NCBI RefSeq assembly: GCF_900299525.1
Contig: NZ_OMKA01000001.1
Location: forward strand, 496,001-560,000
From: Aquimarina sp. Aq78
GTDB lineage: Bacteria > Bacteroidota > Bacteroidia > Flavobacteriales > Flavobacteriaceae
Direction: 5' to 3'
DNA: 64,000 bases
Shown piece after piece: positions 53,604-61,764 of this stretch. Each line of letters begins with the position of its first letter. The stretch's first letter is position 1. The notes under the pieces are model-generated. The model saw nothing but the letters and a program-made list of their open reading frames with translations, ran no database searches and was not told where the DNA came from. The position numbers and the translations under genes were made by a program.

Positions 53604-54014
53604 ATGAAAAATATAACACTACAAAAAATTCCTGCTTCTTTATTCTTATTAATAACTCTGCTAGTAACTAGTAGTTTTACCTCTAATGTATATAATTGGG
53701 AACACCTTGGTTCTAGAACAGTAAATTACAGATTAGATAAAGATGTTATTAAGGTAACTGCAAGAGAAGGAGGGTTTAAAAAACTTAAAATTAAGGTTAC
53801 AGGAGGCTCTTTAAACATGCACAAAATGGTTGTTCAATATGGTAATGGAAAAAAAGATGTAATCCAATTAAGACATAATTTTTCTCGTAAAAGCGAAACC
53901 AGAATAATAGATCTTAAAGGTGGAAAACGTATAATTAGAGATATCACCTTTTTTTATGATACTAAAAACTTATCTCGAAAAAAAGCAAAGGTTCACGTCT
54001 TTGGAAAGCATTAA
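53604..54014 (+). CDS. DUF2541-like secreted protein
   Basis: A 136-residue exported protein with signal peptide (FLLITLLVTSSFTSN). The mature domain has the DUF2541 pattern: WEHLGSRTVNYRLDKDVIKV, a basic beta-rich middle (GGFKKLKIKVTGG, MVVQYGNGKKDVIQL) and a C-terminal IIDLKGGKRIIRDITFFYDTK. The family is of unknown function. I start at the ATG at 53604; a TTG 14 codons upstream would disrupt the signal peptide. It ends in a 23-nt perfect terminator stem shared with the convergent methyltransferase gene. Confidence 0.8.
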   Translation: MKNITLQKIPASLFLLITLLVTSSFTSNVYNWEHLGSRTVNYRLDKDVIKVTAREGGFKKLKIKVTGGSLNMHKMVVQYGNGKKDVIQLRHNFSRKSETRIIDLKGGKRIIRDITFFYDTKNLSRKKAKVHVFGKH

Positions 54015-54016
54015 AG

Positions 54017-54064
54017 AAAAATAGTACCAGGTTTGTTTTACAAAACAAACCTGGTACTATTTTT
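54017..54064. terminator. Bidirectional terminator
   Basis: Perfect 23-nt inverted repeat (arm begins AAAAATAGTACCAGG) with almost no loop (centre AC at 54040-54041), A and T tracts on both sides, overlapping the last codon of the minus-strand methyltransferase. Confidence 0.88.
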
Positions 54065-55277
54065 AATCAAGTCTATAATATCCACATTTAAGATATGCTC
54101 CTTCAGGAAAGGAAATGGGATGATCAATATCATGATCAGTTTTTTCTAATAAACTAAAGTTTCTTCCCGATTTAAGAATACTCTCTTCAGAAATTTTAAA
54201 AAAGTCCTCGGCCAAAACCCTTGAAGAGCAAGAAGCCAAAATCAAAATTCCATTAGAAGATACCAAATGTGATCCTAGTTCTGCTAATCGAGCATAACTA
54301 ATCATAGCTTTATGAATTTCACTTGCTCTTTTTGCAAATGATGGAGGGTCTATAACTACAATATCAAATACAGTTTTATGATCTATTAATTTCTGTAATC
54401 CCTCAAATGCATCTGCTACTATAACACTATGTTTTCCCTGGTGCATATTTAAGGCAACATTCTCTTTGGCCATACCTAAAGCTTGTTTACTAATATCTAA
54501 ACTTATTACTTCCTTTGCGCCACCGTTTAATGCATGAACCGAAAATCCACCTGCATAAGAAAACACATCCAAAACGGTCTTATCGTAAGCTAGCTCCCCT
54601 ACTCTTTTTCTATTATGGCGGTGATCAAGAAAATATCCAGTTTTATGACCTTTAATTACATTTGCAGAAAACAGGACTCCATGCTCTCTAAAAACAACAA
54701 CTTCATTTTCTAGGACCCCATAGATTACCTGACCATCCTTAAGGTCATACACTTCCCCTTTGGACTGCAACAATCTGCTTAACCTAAGTACAACGCAGTT
54801 ACATCCTGATATAGCAACCAAATGCTCTACTATCCAGTTTAAATAAGGAAACCAAATATGTGAGTATAGCTTAATAACAAGAACCTGATCATATACATCT
54901 GCAATACACCCAGGAAGATGATCATTCTCTCCAAATAACAATCTATAGCTATTTGTATCTGTCTCTAATAAAGGTGTTCGTTTTTTGTAAGCCTCAGAAA
55001 TTTTTTCGATAAACCACTCTTCATTAATCTGAGCAGTTTTCCTAAATTGAATCAATTTAATGCGTATTGGAGAATATGGGTCATATAAACCACAAGCCAA
55101 AAAAACATTCTTTCTGGTATCATAAACGATCACCAGATCGCCTGCTTCTCCTTCTGTATTTTGCTTTATAATGCTATCTTCAAAAACCCAGGGGTGCCCT
55201 TGTTTTATTACCTTTTCTGCAGCTGGTTTTACCTTAACAGCAAGTCTTTTTGTTTTTATTTCAGGAACAATATTCAT
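54063..55277 (-). CDS. Class I SAM-dependent rRNA methyltransferase, RlmI-like, with PUA domain
   Basis: A 404-residue RNA cytosine-C5 methyltransferase. An N-terminal PUA-like RNA-binding domain (about 1-80, KVKPAAEKVIKQGHPWVFEDSI) precedes a THUMP-free central part and the Rossmann domain. Motifs: VLDVFSYAGGFSVHALNGG (SAM binding), ISLDISKQALGMAKENV, DAFEGL, VIDPPSFAKRASE (catalytic loop) and ASCSSRVLAEDF with the catalytic Cys. The closest known function is m5C1962 of 23S rRNA (RlmI), but the exact position was not verified. Start at the ATG at 55275-55277. Confidence 0.92.
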   Translation of the reverse strand: MNIVPEIKTKRLAVKVKPAAEKVIKQGHPWVFEDSIIKQNTEGEAGDLVIVYDTRKNVFLACGLYDPYSPIRIKLIQFRKTAQINEEWFIEKISEAYKKRTPLLETDTNSYRLLFGENDHLPGCIADVYDQVLVIKLYSHIWFPYLNWIVEHLVAISGCNCVVLRLSRLLQSKGEVYDLKDGQVIYGVLENEVVVFREHGVLFSANVIKGHKTGYFLDHRHNRKRVGELAYDKTVLDVFSYAGGFSVHALNGGAKEVISLDISKQALGMAKENVALNMHQGKHSVIVADAFEGLQKLIDHKTVFDIVVIDPPSFAKRASEIHKAMISYARLAELGSHLVSSNGILILASCSSRVLAEDFFKISEESILKSGRNFSLLEKTDHDIDHPISFPEGAYLKCGYYRLD

Positions 55278-55402
55278 CGTATGCAAGGATAGTGATTATT
55301 TTGTTTCCCTAAAATGATTACATTAAATGAATTAAGGTTTTGTTAAATAAAAACCATGAAAATATTGATATGTCTAAATTGTGGTAATAAAAACTAATCA
55401 AT

Positions 55403-56956
55403 ATGAAACGCATACTCACACTTATCACAATTGCAATGTATCTTTCTTGTTTTGTAGCATCGGCTCAGGATAAAGATCCATTAATCGAAAAAATTATTAA
55501 AGAAGCAACAGAAAGTTCTCAATTAAAAGAATTGGCACATGAACTAATGGATGGTATTGGCCCTAGATTAGTCGGTACACCACAAATGCAACAAGCTCAT
55601 GACTGGGCTGTTGCCAAATATAAAACCTGGGGAATTGATGCCAGAAATGAAAAATGGGGAGAATGGCGTGGATGGGAACGAGGAATCACTCACATAGATA
55701 TGGTATCCCCTTGGATAAAATCTCTTGAAGCCACACAATTAGCTTGGAGTCCCGGTACTGCTAGTACTGGTGTTGTTGCCGAGTTAATTGTTATTCCTGA
55801 GGTAAAAGATTCGATTGCTTTTCAGAAATGGTTACCTAATGTAAAAGGTAAAATTGTAATGACATCTATGAATCAACCCACAGGAAGACCTGATTATAAT
55901 TGGGAAGAATTTGCTACAGAAGAGTCGTTCAAAAAAATGAAAGAACAAAGAAATCAGCAAACAAAAGCATGGAGAGAAAACATTAAAAAAACTGGATACA
56001 ATCGTCGAACTCTTGCCCCAGCTTTAGAACAAGCCGGCGCTGTAGGAATAGCACAAAGTAATTGGTCCAGAGGGTTTGGAGTTAACAAAATATTTAGTGC
56101 CCGAACAAAAAAAATACCCACAGTAGATCTATCATTGGAAGATTACGGAATGTTATATCGCCTCGTAGAACATGGTTCTAAACCAAAAATAAAGATCGTA
56201 TCAGAATCCAAAGAACTAGGAATGATGCCTACATTCAATACGATTGCAGAAATAAAAGGAACCGAAAAACCTGATGAGTATATTATTCTTTCTGCACATT
56301 TCGATTCATGGGATGGAGGTACTGGAGCTACAGATAATGGAACAGGAACCATAACCATGATGGAAACTGCACGTATCCTTAAAAAAATATATCCAAACCC
56401 TAAACGTACCATACTTATAGGGCTTTGGGGAAGTGAAGAACAAGGTTTGAACGGGTCACGAGCTTTTGTTGAAGATCATCCAAAAATTGTTTCAGGTGTG
56501 CAAGCCTTATTTAACCAGGATAACGGTACAGGGCGTGTAGTTCGCTTATCGGGACAAGGATTCCTGCATTCTTATGATTATTTAGGAAAATGGCTAGAAG
56601 CAGTTCCCGAAAACATTACTAAGCATATAGAAACTACTTTCCCAGGAACTCCTGGTGGTGGAGGTTCTGATTACGCTTCTTTTGTATCAGCCGGAGCTCC
56701 TGCGTTTTCATTAAGTTCACTTAATTGGTCGTACTGGAATTATACTTGGCATACAAATCGTGATACATACGATAAAATTATATTTGATGATGTACTTAAT
56801 AATGTAATTCTAACTGCAATTCTGGCGTATAAAGCCAGTGAAGATCCTAAAAAAACTTCGAGAGAAAAAAGTATATTACCTACAAATAAACGTACCCAAA
56901 AACAACGTACCTGGCCAGAATTAAGAAGTCCAAACAGAAAAGGAGGGCAAAACTAA
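55403..56956 (+). CDS. M28-family metallopeptidase with PA domain, secreted
   Basis: A 517-residue exported aminopeptidase. Signal peptide ending near FVASAQD. A PA domain is inserted early (about 115-270), and the M28 zinc domain follows. Metal and catalytic residues are visible: His in LSAHFDSWDGG, Asp in GATDNGTG, Glu-Glu in LWGSEEQGLNGS, Asp in FNQDNGTG and His in WHTNRDTYDKI. The C-terminus is Lys/Arg-rich. Peptides outside the cytoplasm are the likely substrates. Single-gene unit followed by a bidirectional terminator. Confidence 0.93.
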   Translation: MKRILTLITIAMYLSCFVASAQDKDPLIEKIIKEATESSQLKELAHELMDGIGPRLVGTPQMQQAHDWAVAKYKTWGIDARNEKWGEWRGWERGITHIDMVSPWIKSLEATQLAWSPGTASTGVVAELIVIPEVKDSIAFQKWLPNVKGKIVMTSMNQPTGRPDYNWEEFATEESFKKMKEQRNQQTKAWRENIKKTGYNRRTLAPALEQAGAVGIAQSNWSRGFGVNKIFSARTKKIPTVDLSLEDYGMLYRLVEHGSKPKIKIVSESKELGMMPTFNTIAEIKGTEKPDEYIILSAHFDSWDGGTGATDNGTGTITMMETARILKKIYPNPKRTILIGLWGSEEQGLNGSRAFVEDHPKIVSGVQALFNQDNGTGRVVRLSGQGFLHSYDYLGKWLEAVPENITKHIETTFPGTPGGGGSDYASFVSAGAPAFSLSSLNWSYWNYTWHTNRDTYDKIIFDDVLNNVILTAILAYKASEDPKKTSREKSILPTNKRTQKQRTWPELRSPNRKGGQN

Positions 56957-56997
56957 TTAGTATCAAATTAGGAATGTTCAATTACAATTAATACAAA

Positions 56998-57031
56998 AAA
57001 AACGAGACTGTATAATTACAGTCTCGTTTTT
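56998..57031. terminator. Bidirectional terminator
   Basis: AAAAACGAGACTGTA and TACAGTCTCGTTTTT with loop TAAT, between the convergent M28 peptidase and leader-peptide genes. Confidence 0.88.
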
Positions 57032-57053
57032 AAAATTGTTTCTTGAGTAATGA

Positions 57054-57245
57054 TCAATACCAAAGGCAGCCTCCAGATCCGCCAATACCAATACAGATAC
57101 CAGCTTCACAGAATGGACCTCCAGGAGCATGTTCACAGCACATTCTACCTCTTTGTGTACATGCGTAACGTCTTGCACCAGAGATTTTGCTTTGCTCCTC
57201 TTTACTTAGAGCTTTTACGCCATCCAGATTTAAGATAATTTTCAT
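57054..57245 (-). CDS. Cys-rich peptide with double-Gly-type leader (possible RiPP or bacteriocin precursor)
   Basis: A 63-residue peptide. Residues 1-24 are a leader of the Bacteroidetes type, with KIILNLDGVKALSKEEQSK and a Gly-Ala (23-24) in the place of the double-Gly cleavage site. The 39-residue core has six cysteines (29, 36, 37, 46, 51, 60), basic residues RRYACTQRGR at its start and a Gly-rich end (GIGIGGSGGCLWY). Such precursors are usually cut and exported by a C39-peptidase ABC transporter, and may form disulfides or be enzymatically modified; no such genes lie within the window. It could be a stand-alone secreted peptide. Strong terminator downstream. Confidence 0.8.
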   Translation of the reverse strand: MKIILNLDGVKALSKEEQSKISGARRYACTQRGRMCCEHAPGGPFCEAGICIGIGGSGGCLWY

Positions 57246-57395
57246 TTGTGTAAATATTTGTGGTTAATGAGTTTCAATATTAATTGATTAATTTACAGAA
57301 TATTAATCTTAGTAAAAGTAACACAATTACGCAATATCCGGATACAGAAAAAACTCAAAAAAAGTACTGTTTAATATCAGAATGGTCATAAAAAA

Positions 57396-57430
57396 AGCAT
57401 CCATCCCAAGATGTATCAGGATAAACGCTC
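57396..57430 (+). repeat. Imperfect 35-bp repeat, copy 1
   Basis: About 25 of 35 bases match copy 2 at 57520-57554 (AGCAnCnATCnCAAGA and TATCAnGATA are shared). Both copies fall in short open frames with related peptides (KASIPRCIRINAL and KAPISRNIKICAL). Confidence 0.6.
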
Positions 57431-57519
57431 TTATTTATATTGTTTGAATCAAGAGTTCTTTTTAAATATAAAAAACTCAATTATATGATTGGTTTAAAGC
57501 AAATAAAACCTTTTTTTAA

Positions 57520-57554
57520 AGCACCTATCTCAAGAAATATCAAGATATGCGCCC
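57520..57554 (+). repeat. Imperfect 35-bp repeat, copy 2
   Basis: Partner of 57396-57430, 90 bp downstream of it. The encoded short peptides match at 8 of 13 positions, with synonymous and conservative changes. Confidence 0.6.
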
Positions 57555-57750
57555 TATAGGTATCGTTAAAACTAATTTGCTTGTCTTCAAGAAATTATCC
57601 ATTTCTTTACTGCCTACACTTACTAGACGAACATTGCTTTGTTTTGTTACACAATAAAATTGCATTGTTTCTCAAAATACTGATTATCAAATATATAAAT
57701 AATAAAAAAATGACTGTTTAATATAAAACGGTCTATAAAATAGATTCACA

Positions 57751-57772
57751 ACATATTTATAAAATTAAATAT
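57751..57772 (+). promoter_or_regulatory. 22-bp operator copy 1 of the ArsR-controlled operon
   Basis: ACATATTTATAAAATTAAATAT contains the inverted repeat ATATTTA-N6-TAAATAT and ends two bases before the -7 box TATATTTG of the ArsR-like gene. An identical copy lies at 58111-58132. Confidence 0.65.
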
Positions 57773-57773
57773 G

Positions 57774-57781
57774 TATATTTG
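57774..57781 (+). promoter_or_regulatory. -7 box of the ArsR-like gene, probably leaderless
   Basis: TATATTTG ends four bases before the ATG at 57786, so the transcript likely starts at or next to the start codon. No -33 TTG is seen at the right spacing. Confidence 0.5.
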
Positions 57782-57785
57782 TTGT

Positions 57786-58097
57786 ATGAATAATGAAAGA
57801 ATACTTGAAATAAATAAAGCCTTATCTAATGCCACTCGTTTAGATATATTAAAATGGTTAAAAGATCCGGAGGCCAATTTCCCTCCTCATAAAGATCTTG
57901 GACATTTTAATGATGGTGTATGTGGTCAGCATATTAAAGATAAATCGGGTTTGTCACAACCTACTATATCTCATTATTTAACCGGTATGTATAAAGCTGG
58001 TCTATTGATTACCACAAGACATGGAAAATGGACATATTTTAAAAGGAATGAACTTGTAATCAAAGAATTTTTAGAAGCCATAAACAAAGAGTTATAA
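57786..58097 (+). CDS. ArsR-family HTH regulator
   Basis: A 103-residue winged-helix regulator: LEINKALSNATRLDILKWLKD at the N-terminus, recognition helix in KSGLSQPTISHYLTGMYKAGLL, wing ITTRHGKWTYFKRNE. A Cys and His (GVCGQHI) precede the recognition helix where ArsR members carry a metal-binding motif, but the pattern is not a known one. I take the ATG at 57786; an in-frame ATG five codons upstream overlaps the -7 box. Likely represses itself and the cupin/SDR/PhzF genes through the two 22-bp operators. Confidence 0.9.
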   Translation: MNNERILEINKALSNATRLDILKWLKDPEANFPPHKDLGHFNDGVCGQHIKDKSGLSQPTISHYLTGMYKAGLLITTRHGKWTYFKRNELVIKEFLEAINKEL

Positions 58098-58110
58098 AAA
58101 ATTTAGATAT

Positions 58111-58132
58111 ACATATTTATAAAATTAAATAT
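58111..58132 (+). promoter_or_regulatory. 22-bp operator copy 2, upstream of the cupin gene
   Basis: Exact copy of 57751-57772 in the 49-bp gap between the ArsR-like gene and the cupin gene, 14 bases before the ATG. This makes the cupin gene start a second regulated point in the operon. Confidence 0.65.
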
Positions 58133-58146
58133 ATAATAATATAAAA

Positions 58147-58512
58147 ATGAAAATAGAAAAAATAAACATCGACGACAAATTATCTCTCTTTTCTGATCAT
58201 TGGAATCCTCGAATTGTTGGGGAACTTAATGGACAACATGTAAAATTAGTGAAGTTTAAAGGTGAGTTTGTATGGCATAAACATGATAACGAAGATGAAA
58301 TGTTTTATGTTATAAATGGTGAATTCAAAATGGAATTTCGTGATCGAACGGTACATTTAAAACCTAATGAATTTTTGATCATTCCAAAAGGAACAGAACA
58401 CAGACCTGTAGCAGATAAAGAAGTTTCTGTAATGCTCTTCGAGCCAAATACCACAATCAATACAGGTAATACTCCTGGAAAGTTAACACAAGATAAATTA
58501 GAAACTATTTAA
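58147..58512 (+). CDS. Cupin-domain protein
   Basis: A 121-residue single-domain cupin. Motif 1 is WHKHDNEDEMFYVINGEFKMEF with His, His and Glu metal ligands; motif 2 is KPNEFLIIPKGTEHRPVADKE with the fourth His. Possible metal-dependent enzyme or small-molecule binder in the cytoplasm. It is followed after 11 bases by an SDR gene and lies in a four-gene unit controlled by the ArsR-like regulator. The substrate cannot be inferred. Confidence 0.9.
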   Translation: MKIEKINIDDKLSLFSDHWNPRIVGELNGQHVKLVKFKGEFVWHKHDNEDEMFYVINGEFKMEFRDRTVHLKPNEFLIIPKGTEHRPVADKEVSVMLFEPNTTINTGNTPGKLTQDKLETI

Positions 58513-58523
58513 AAGGAAAGCTT

Positions 58524-59123
58524 ATGAAAATCTTAGTTATTGGTGCTACCGGAACAATAGGTAGTGCGATTTATAACACTCTCAAAAATGAGTATAGTGA
58601 TGTATTTGGTGCTCATCGAAATAGCAAGTCCTACCCTATTGATATTACAGATAAAACATCTATAAAAACGCTATTTGAAAAACTACCAAAAATAGATGCA
58701 GTAATTAATGCTGCGGGTACAGCTTCGTGGAAACCATTATCAGAATTAACAGAAGATGATTATTATATCGGGATACATAGTAAATTAATGGGACAAGTTA
58801 ACCTTGTACATGTAGCAAAAGATTATATAAATGACAATGCTTCAATAACTTTAACAACTGGCATTCTGGCAGAACATTATGAACCCAATGCTGTAGGATT
58901 ATCACTAGTAAATGGTGCTTTGCATAGTTTTGTTAATGCCGCATCAAAAGAATTAGATCGTGGAATTCGGTTAAATGTTGTTGCTCCTGGTGCTATCGCA
59001 GGAGATTTTCCAGAAGATCAAAAATTTGCAGGATACTATCCGGTTCATATTAAAGATGTAGTGGATAGCTACAAACAAATATTTAATAACAATAACACAG
59101 GTACTATTTATAAAAAATATTAA
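58524..59123 (+). CDS. Short-chain dehydrogenase/reductase (SDR)
   Basis: A 199-residue Rossmann-fold oxidoreductase. The cofactor motif is VIGATGTIGSAIYN at the N-terminus; NAAGTASW and a short catalytic region follow. The usual Tyr-x3-Lys is not obvious: the sequence reads HYEPNAVGLSLVNGALHSFVNAASKEL, as in a compact SDR subgroup where the catalytic Tyr is changed. The protein is close to the shorter limit of the family. It is in the ArsR-controlled operon, 11 bases after the cupin and 19 bases before PhzF. Confidence 0.85.
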   Translation: MKILVIGATGTIGSAIYNTLKNEYSDVFGAHRNSKSYPIDITDKTSIKTLFEKLPKIDAVINAAGTASWKPLSELTEDDYYIGIHSKLMGQVNLVHVAKDYINDNASITLTTGILAEHYEPNAVGLSLVNGALHSFVNAASKELDRGIRLNVVAPGAIAGDFPEDQKFAGYYPVHIKDVVDSYKQIFNNNNTGTIYKKY

Positions 59124-59142
59124 AAATAAAACATTTAGGCTC

Positions 59143-59928
59143 ATGAAAATTTCAATGTACCAAATCGATGCTTTTACCAAAACCTTATTTGGGGGTAATC
59201 CAGCTGCAATATGTCATTTATCACATTGGCTAGACGATAAAACTCTACAGAATATTGCAGTAGAAAACAATTTAGCAGAAACAGGATATTTTGTAAAAAA
59301 GGACAACATCTATGAAATAAGATGGTTTATGCCTCATGCCGAAATTGACTTATGTGGCCATGCTACACTTGCATCGGCATATGTAATCTTTAACTATATT
59401 GATTCTTCTATCGACGAAATTACATTTTCTTCAAAAAGCGGGATTCTAAAAGCCAAAAAAGAAGACAATGGAGCAATTACATTAGATTTTCCTTCCAGAC
59501 CACCTGAACCTATTGAAATTCCTTCTGAAATACACCAGGCTCTTAATGCAAAACCTATTGCTACTTTTGCTGCTCGTGATTTGGTAATCACACTTTCATC
59601 TGAAGAAGAAGTATTAAATGAAAATCCTAAACTCGATTTACTAAAGGACCTCCCCTATTTATGTATCATTATCACTGCCGAAGGAAAACATGCTGATTTT
59701 GTTTCTCGTGTATTTGATGCAAATGGTATTATTCAGCCCGAAGATCCTGTTACAGGTTCTGCTCATGCTTCTCTGGTACCGTTTTGGGCTAAAAAACTAG
59801 GAAAAAACAAGCTTAAAGCTCAACAATTATCTGCTCGTAGAGGAGAATTAGATTGCAAACTAGATGGAAACCGTGTTTTCCTTAGTGGGCACTCGGTTCC
59901 CTACTTGATCGGAGAAATTGAAATATAA
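59143..59928 (+). CDS. PhzF-family isomerase/epimerase
   Basis: A 261-residue protein of the PhzF/YddE type with the diaminopimelate-epimerase fold. Seen: YQIDAFTKTLFGGNPAAIC, ENNLAETGYFVK, the catalytic-region RWFMPHAEIDLCGHATLASAYV, DPVTGSAHASLVPFWAKKLG and ARRGELDCKL. Members isomerise small carbon skeletons without cofactor; the PhzF reaction itself acts on 2,3-dihydro-3-hydroxyanthranilate. No phenazine genes are here, so the substrate is probably different. Last gene of the ArsR-controlled operon. Confidence 0.93.
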   Translation: MKISMYQIDAFTKTLFGGNPAAICHLSHWLDDKTLQNIAVENNLAETGYFVKKDNIYEIRWFMPHAEIDLCGHATLASAYVIFNYIDSSIDEITFSSKSGILKAKKEDNGAITLDFPSRPPEPIEIPSEIHQALNAKPIATFAARDLVITLSSEEEVLNENPKLDLLKDLPYLCIIITAEGKHADFVSRVFDANGIIQPEDPVTGSAHASLVPFWAKKLGKNKLKAQQLSARRGELDCKLDGNRVFLSGHSVPYLIGEIEI

Positions 59929-59987
59929 TCCAAGAATTGTTATTGAAATAAAATATGGGAAAACTAATTGTGAAAGTATAATTACCA

Positions 59988-61508
59988 TTAATCATCCATA
60001 AATAGCTGATTAATTTTAGATCTCAATTTTCGTTTATAGTCTTCCTCTAACCAATCTCTATAGTTTTTGGTACTTTTACTAATACAATAAGAATATCTAC
60101 GTACCCGAAATTCTATATCTTGATCTAAAAGTTTACTTAAAATTCGTGCATCAAAAACATCTTCGCTATTTTGTACACACATTATAGCATGTTGTTCTAT
60201 AGATTTTTCGAGAACTGTTAAGCTTCTATGTCCGTAGCGTTTTGTTTTTGCATATTCTTCTTCGATATCAAACTCAACATTTTCAGATTTTAGAAATTCT
60301 TTTCTTAATTCCTCTGGCAATACATATTTAAAATTGCGTTCTATCTCCTCATCCCCTACCAGATTATCATAATAGAAATCTGGTGATCTAAAAATAGATT
60401 GCCAATCAATATCAGAATTCCACAACCCAAATCTTGCAGTATTATTTCCTAAATCGATTATTGAAAATTCTGGTTTAACAGGTAGTATACGAGATCCCCT
60501 ACCGATCATCTGAAAATATAAAGTAAGTGATTTTGTTGCTCTGTTAAGAATAATACTTTCTACCGTAGGTTCATCAAATCCCGTAGTAAGAATACTAACA
60601 GAAGTAAGTATAGCATCATTTGTTTTTTTAAACCATGCTAATATATCTTCTCTTTCTTGCTTACTATTTGTATTATCGAGGTGACGAATCGGGTGTCCTG
60701 CCTTTTTAAAAGCCTCATATACATAAATAGAGGTATTAATCCCATTGTTAAAAATCAATGTCTTTTTACCTTTTGATCTTTCTTCATAAGCATGCAATAA
60801 CTTATCCTGCATTAACATATTGGTATACAGGTCTTCTGAAGATTTTACAGTATAGTCACCATTCATTCCTATTTTTAGAGATCCTAATCCAACATCATAG
60901 GTATAAATTACAGGCTTAGCCAGGAATCCGCTATTAATTAATGAACTGATTGTATCGCCTACAATTAATTCATTATAATTATCCTTCATCGGGAGTTTCA
61001 TATTTGAACTAAGCGGTGTAGCCGTTACTCCAAGGATAAAACAATTTTTAAAAAATCTAAAAAGCTTCCTAAATGAATTATAATGAGCTTCATCAATAAT
61101 CACCATTCCTATATTGTGCAGTTCTAAATGATCATCATTAAGCCTGTTGTTAAGGGTCTCCACCATCGCAACAAAACACATATATTCATTTTGGTCATCG
61201 AGTTCCTTAACAGAGCTGTTTATGATTTTATTCTTTACTCCAAACTCGGTTAGCATTTTCGAAGTTTGGCCACAGAGTTCAATTCGATGCGTAAGGACAA
61301 CCACTTTTTTTCTAGTGGATTCTATATACCTCCTTACAATTTCAGAAAAAATAACCGTCTTTCCTCCTCCGGTAGGAAGTTGATACAACAGATTATATTT
61401 TTGGGAAAACTCTTTTAGACGACTAAATATCTTATCTATATCCCGCTTCTGATAATCGTAAAGTACTTTTTGTTCTTTTTTATCTACCCCTTTGGGTTGT
61501 AATCCCAT
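59988..61508 (-). CDS. DEAD/DEAH-box helicase, SSL2-like
   Basis: A 506-residue superfamily 2 helicase. Motif I QLPTGGGKTVIFSEI, motif II VIIDEAHYNSF, motif III GVTATPLSS, and C-terminal motifs LTTGFDEPTVESIILNRATKS and YFQMIGRGSRI. The C-terminal tail (about 390-506) has no clear domain. The start at the ATG (61506-61508) is supported by an AGGAGA Shine-Dalgarno (minus strand, 61512-61517) and by TAATTTTG (61535-61542); the longer GTG-started frame is not needed. DNA repair or RNA processing are possible roles. Confidence 0.9.
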   Translation of the reverse strand: MGLQPKGVDKKEQKVLYDYQKRDIDKIFSRLKEFSQKYNLLYQLPTGGGKTVIFSEIVRRYIESTRKKVVVLTHRIELCGQTSKMLTEFGVKNKIINSSVKELDDQNEYMCFVAMVETLNNRLNDDHLELHNIGMVIIDEAHYNSFRKLFRFFKNCFILGVTATPLSSNMKLPMKDNYNELIVGDTISSLINSGFLAKPVIYTYDVGLGSLKIGMNGDYTVKSSEDLYTNMLMQDKLLHAYEERSKGKKTLIFNNGINTSIYVYEAFKKAGHPIRHLDNTNSKQEREDILAWFKKTNDAILTSVSILTTGFDEPTVESIILNRATKSLTLYFQMIGRGSRILPVKPEFSIIDLGNNTARFGLWNSDIDWQSIFRSPDFYYDNLVGDEEIERNFKYVLPEELRKEFLKSENVEFDIEEEYAKTKRYGHRSLTVLEKSIEQHAIMCVQNSEDVFDARILSKLLDQDIEFRVRRYSYCISKSTKNYRDWLEEDYKRKLRSKINQLFMDD

Positions 61509-61511
61509 GTA

Positions 61512-61542
61512 TCTCCTATTAAAAAAATAAACTACAAAATTA
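61512..61542 (-). promoter_or_regulatory. -7 box and Shine-Dalgarno of the helicase gene
   Basis: On the minus strand TAATTTTG (61535-61542) then AGGAGA (61512-61517), three bases before the ATG. A clear Shine-Dalgarno is rare in this window. Confidence 0.5.
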
Positions 61543-61764
61543 AACACTTTTAAAGGTTATATGAAAGAATTAAGGAGATATATTTGATCTATTTATATTT
61601 TATTCTTTACTATCTTATTAGAATTCACATAAGTTCTATACATATATAAAAAGTAAACATTTTTTGTTTCTTTACATTTTTCAAAAAATGTTAATTTATC
61701 ATAATTATATATTTCAAGAACAGTTGTTATTTTAATTTTACCCTTTCAATTAAATATTTATTTA

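Larger units (their letters stand above)
57246..57750. other. Intergenic region with degenerate repeats
   Basis: About 500 bp, no confident gene. It holds two 35-bp imperfect repeats (57396-57430 and 57520-57554) that lie in short open frames, and two 12-bp copies of ACTGTTTAATAT (57366-57377 and 57713-57724) within longer partly similar stretches. Confidence 0.5.
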
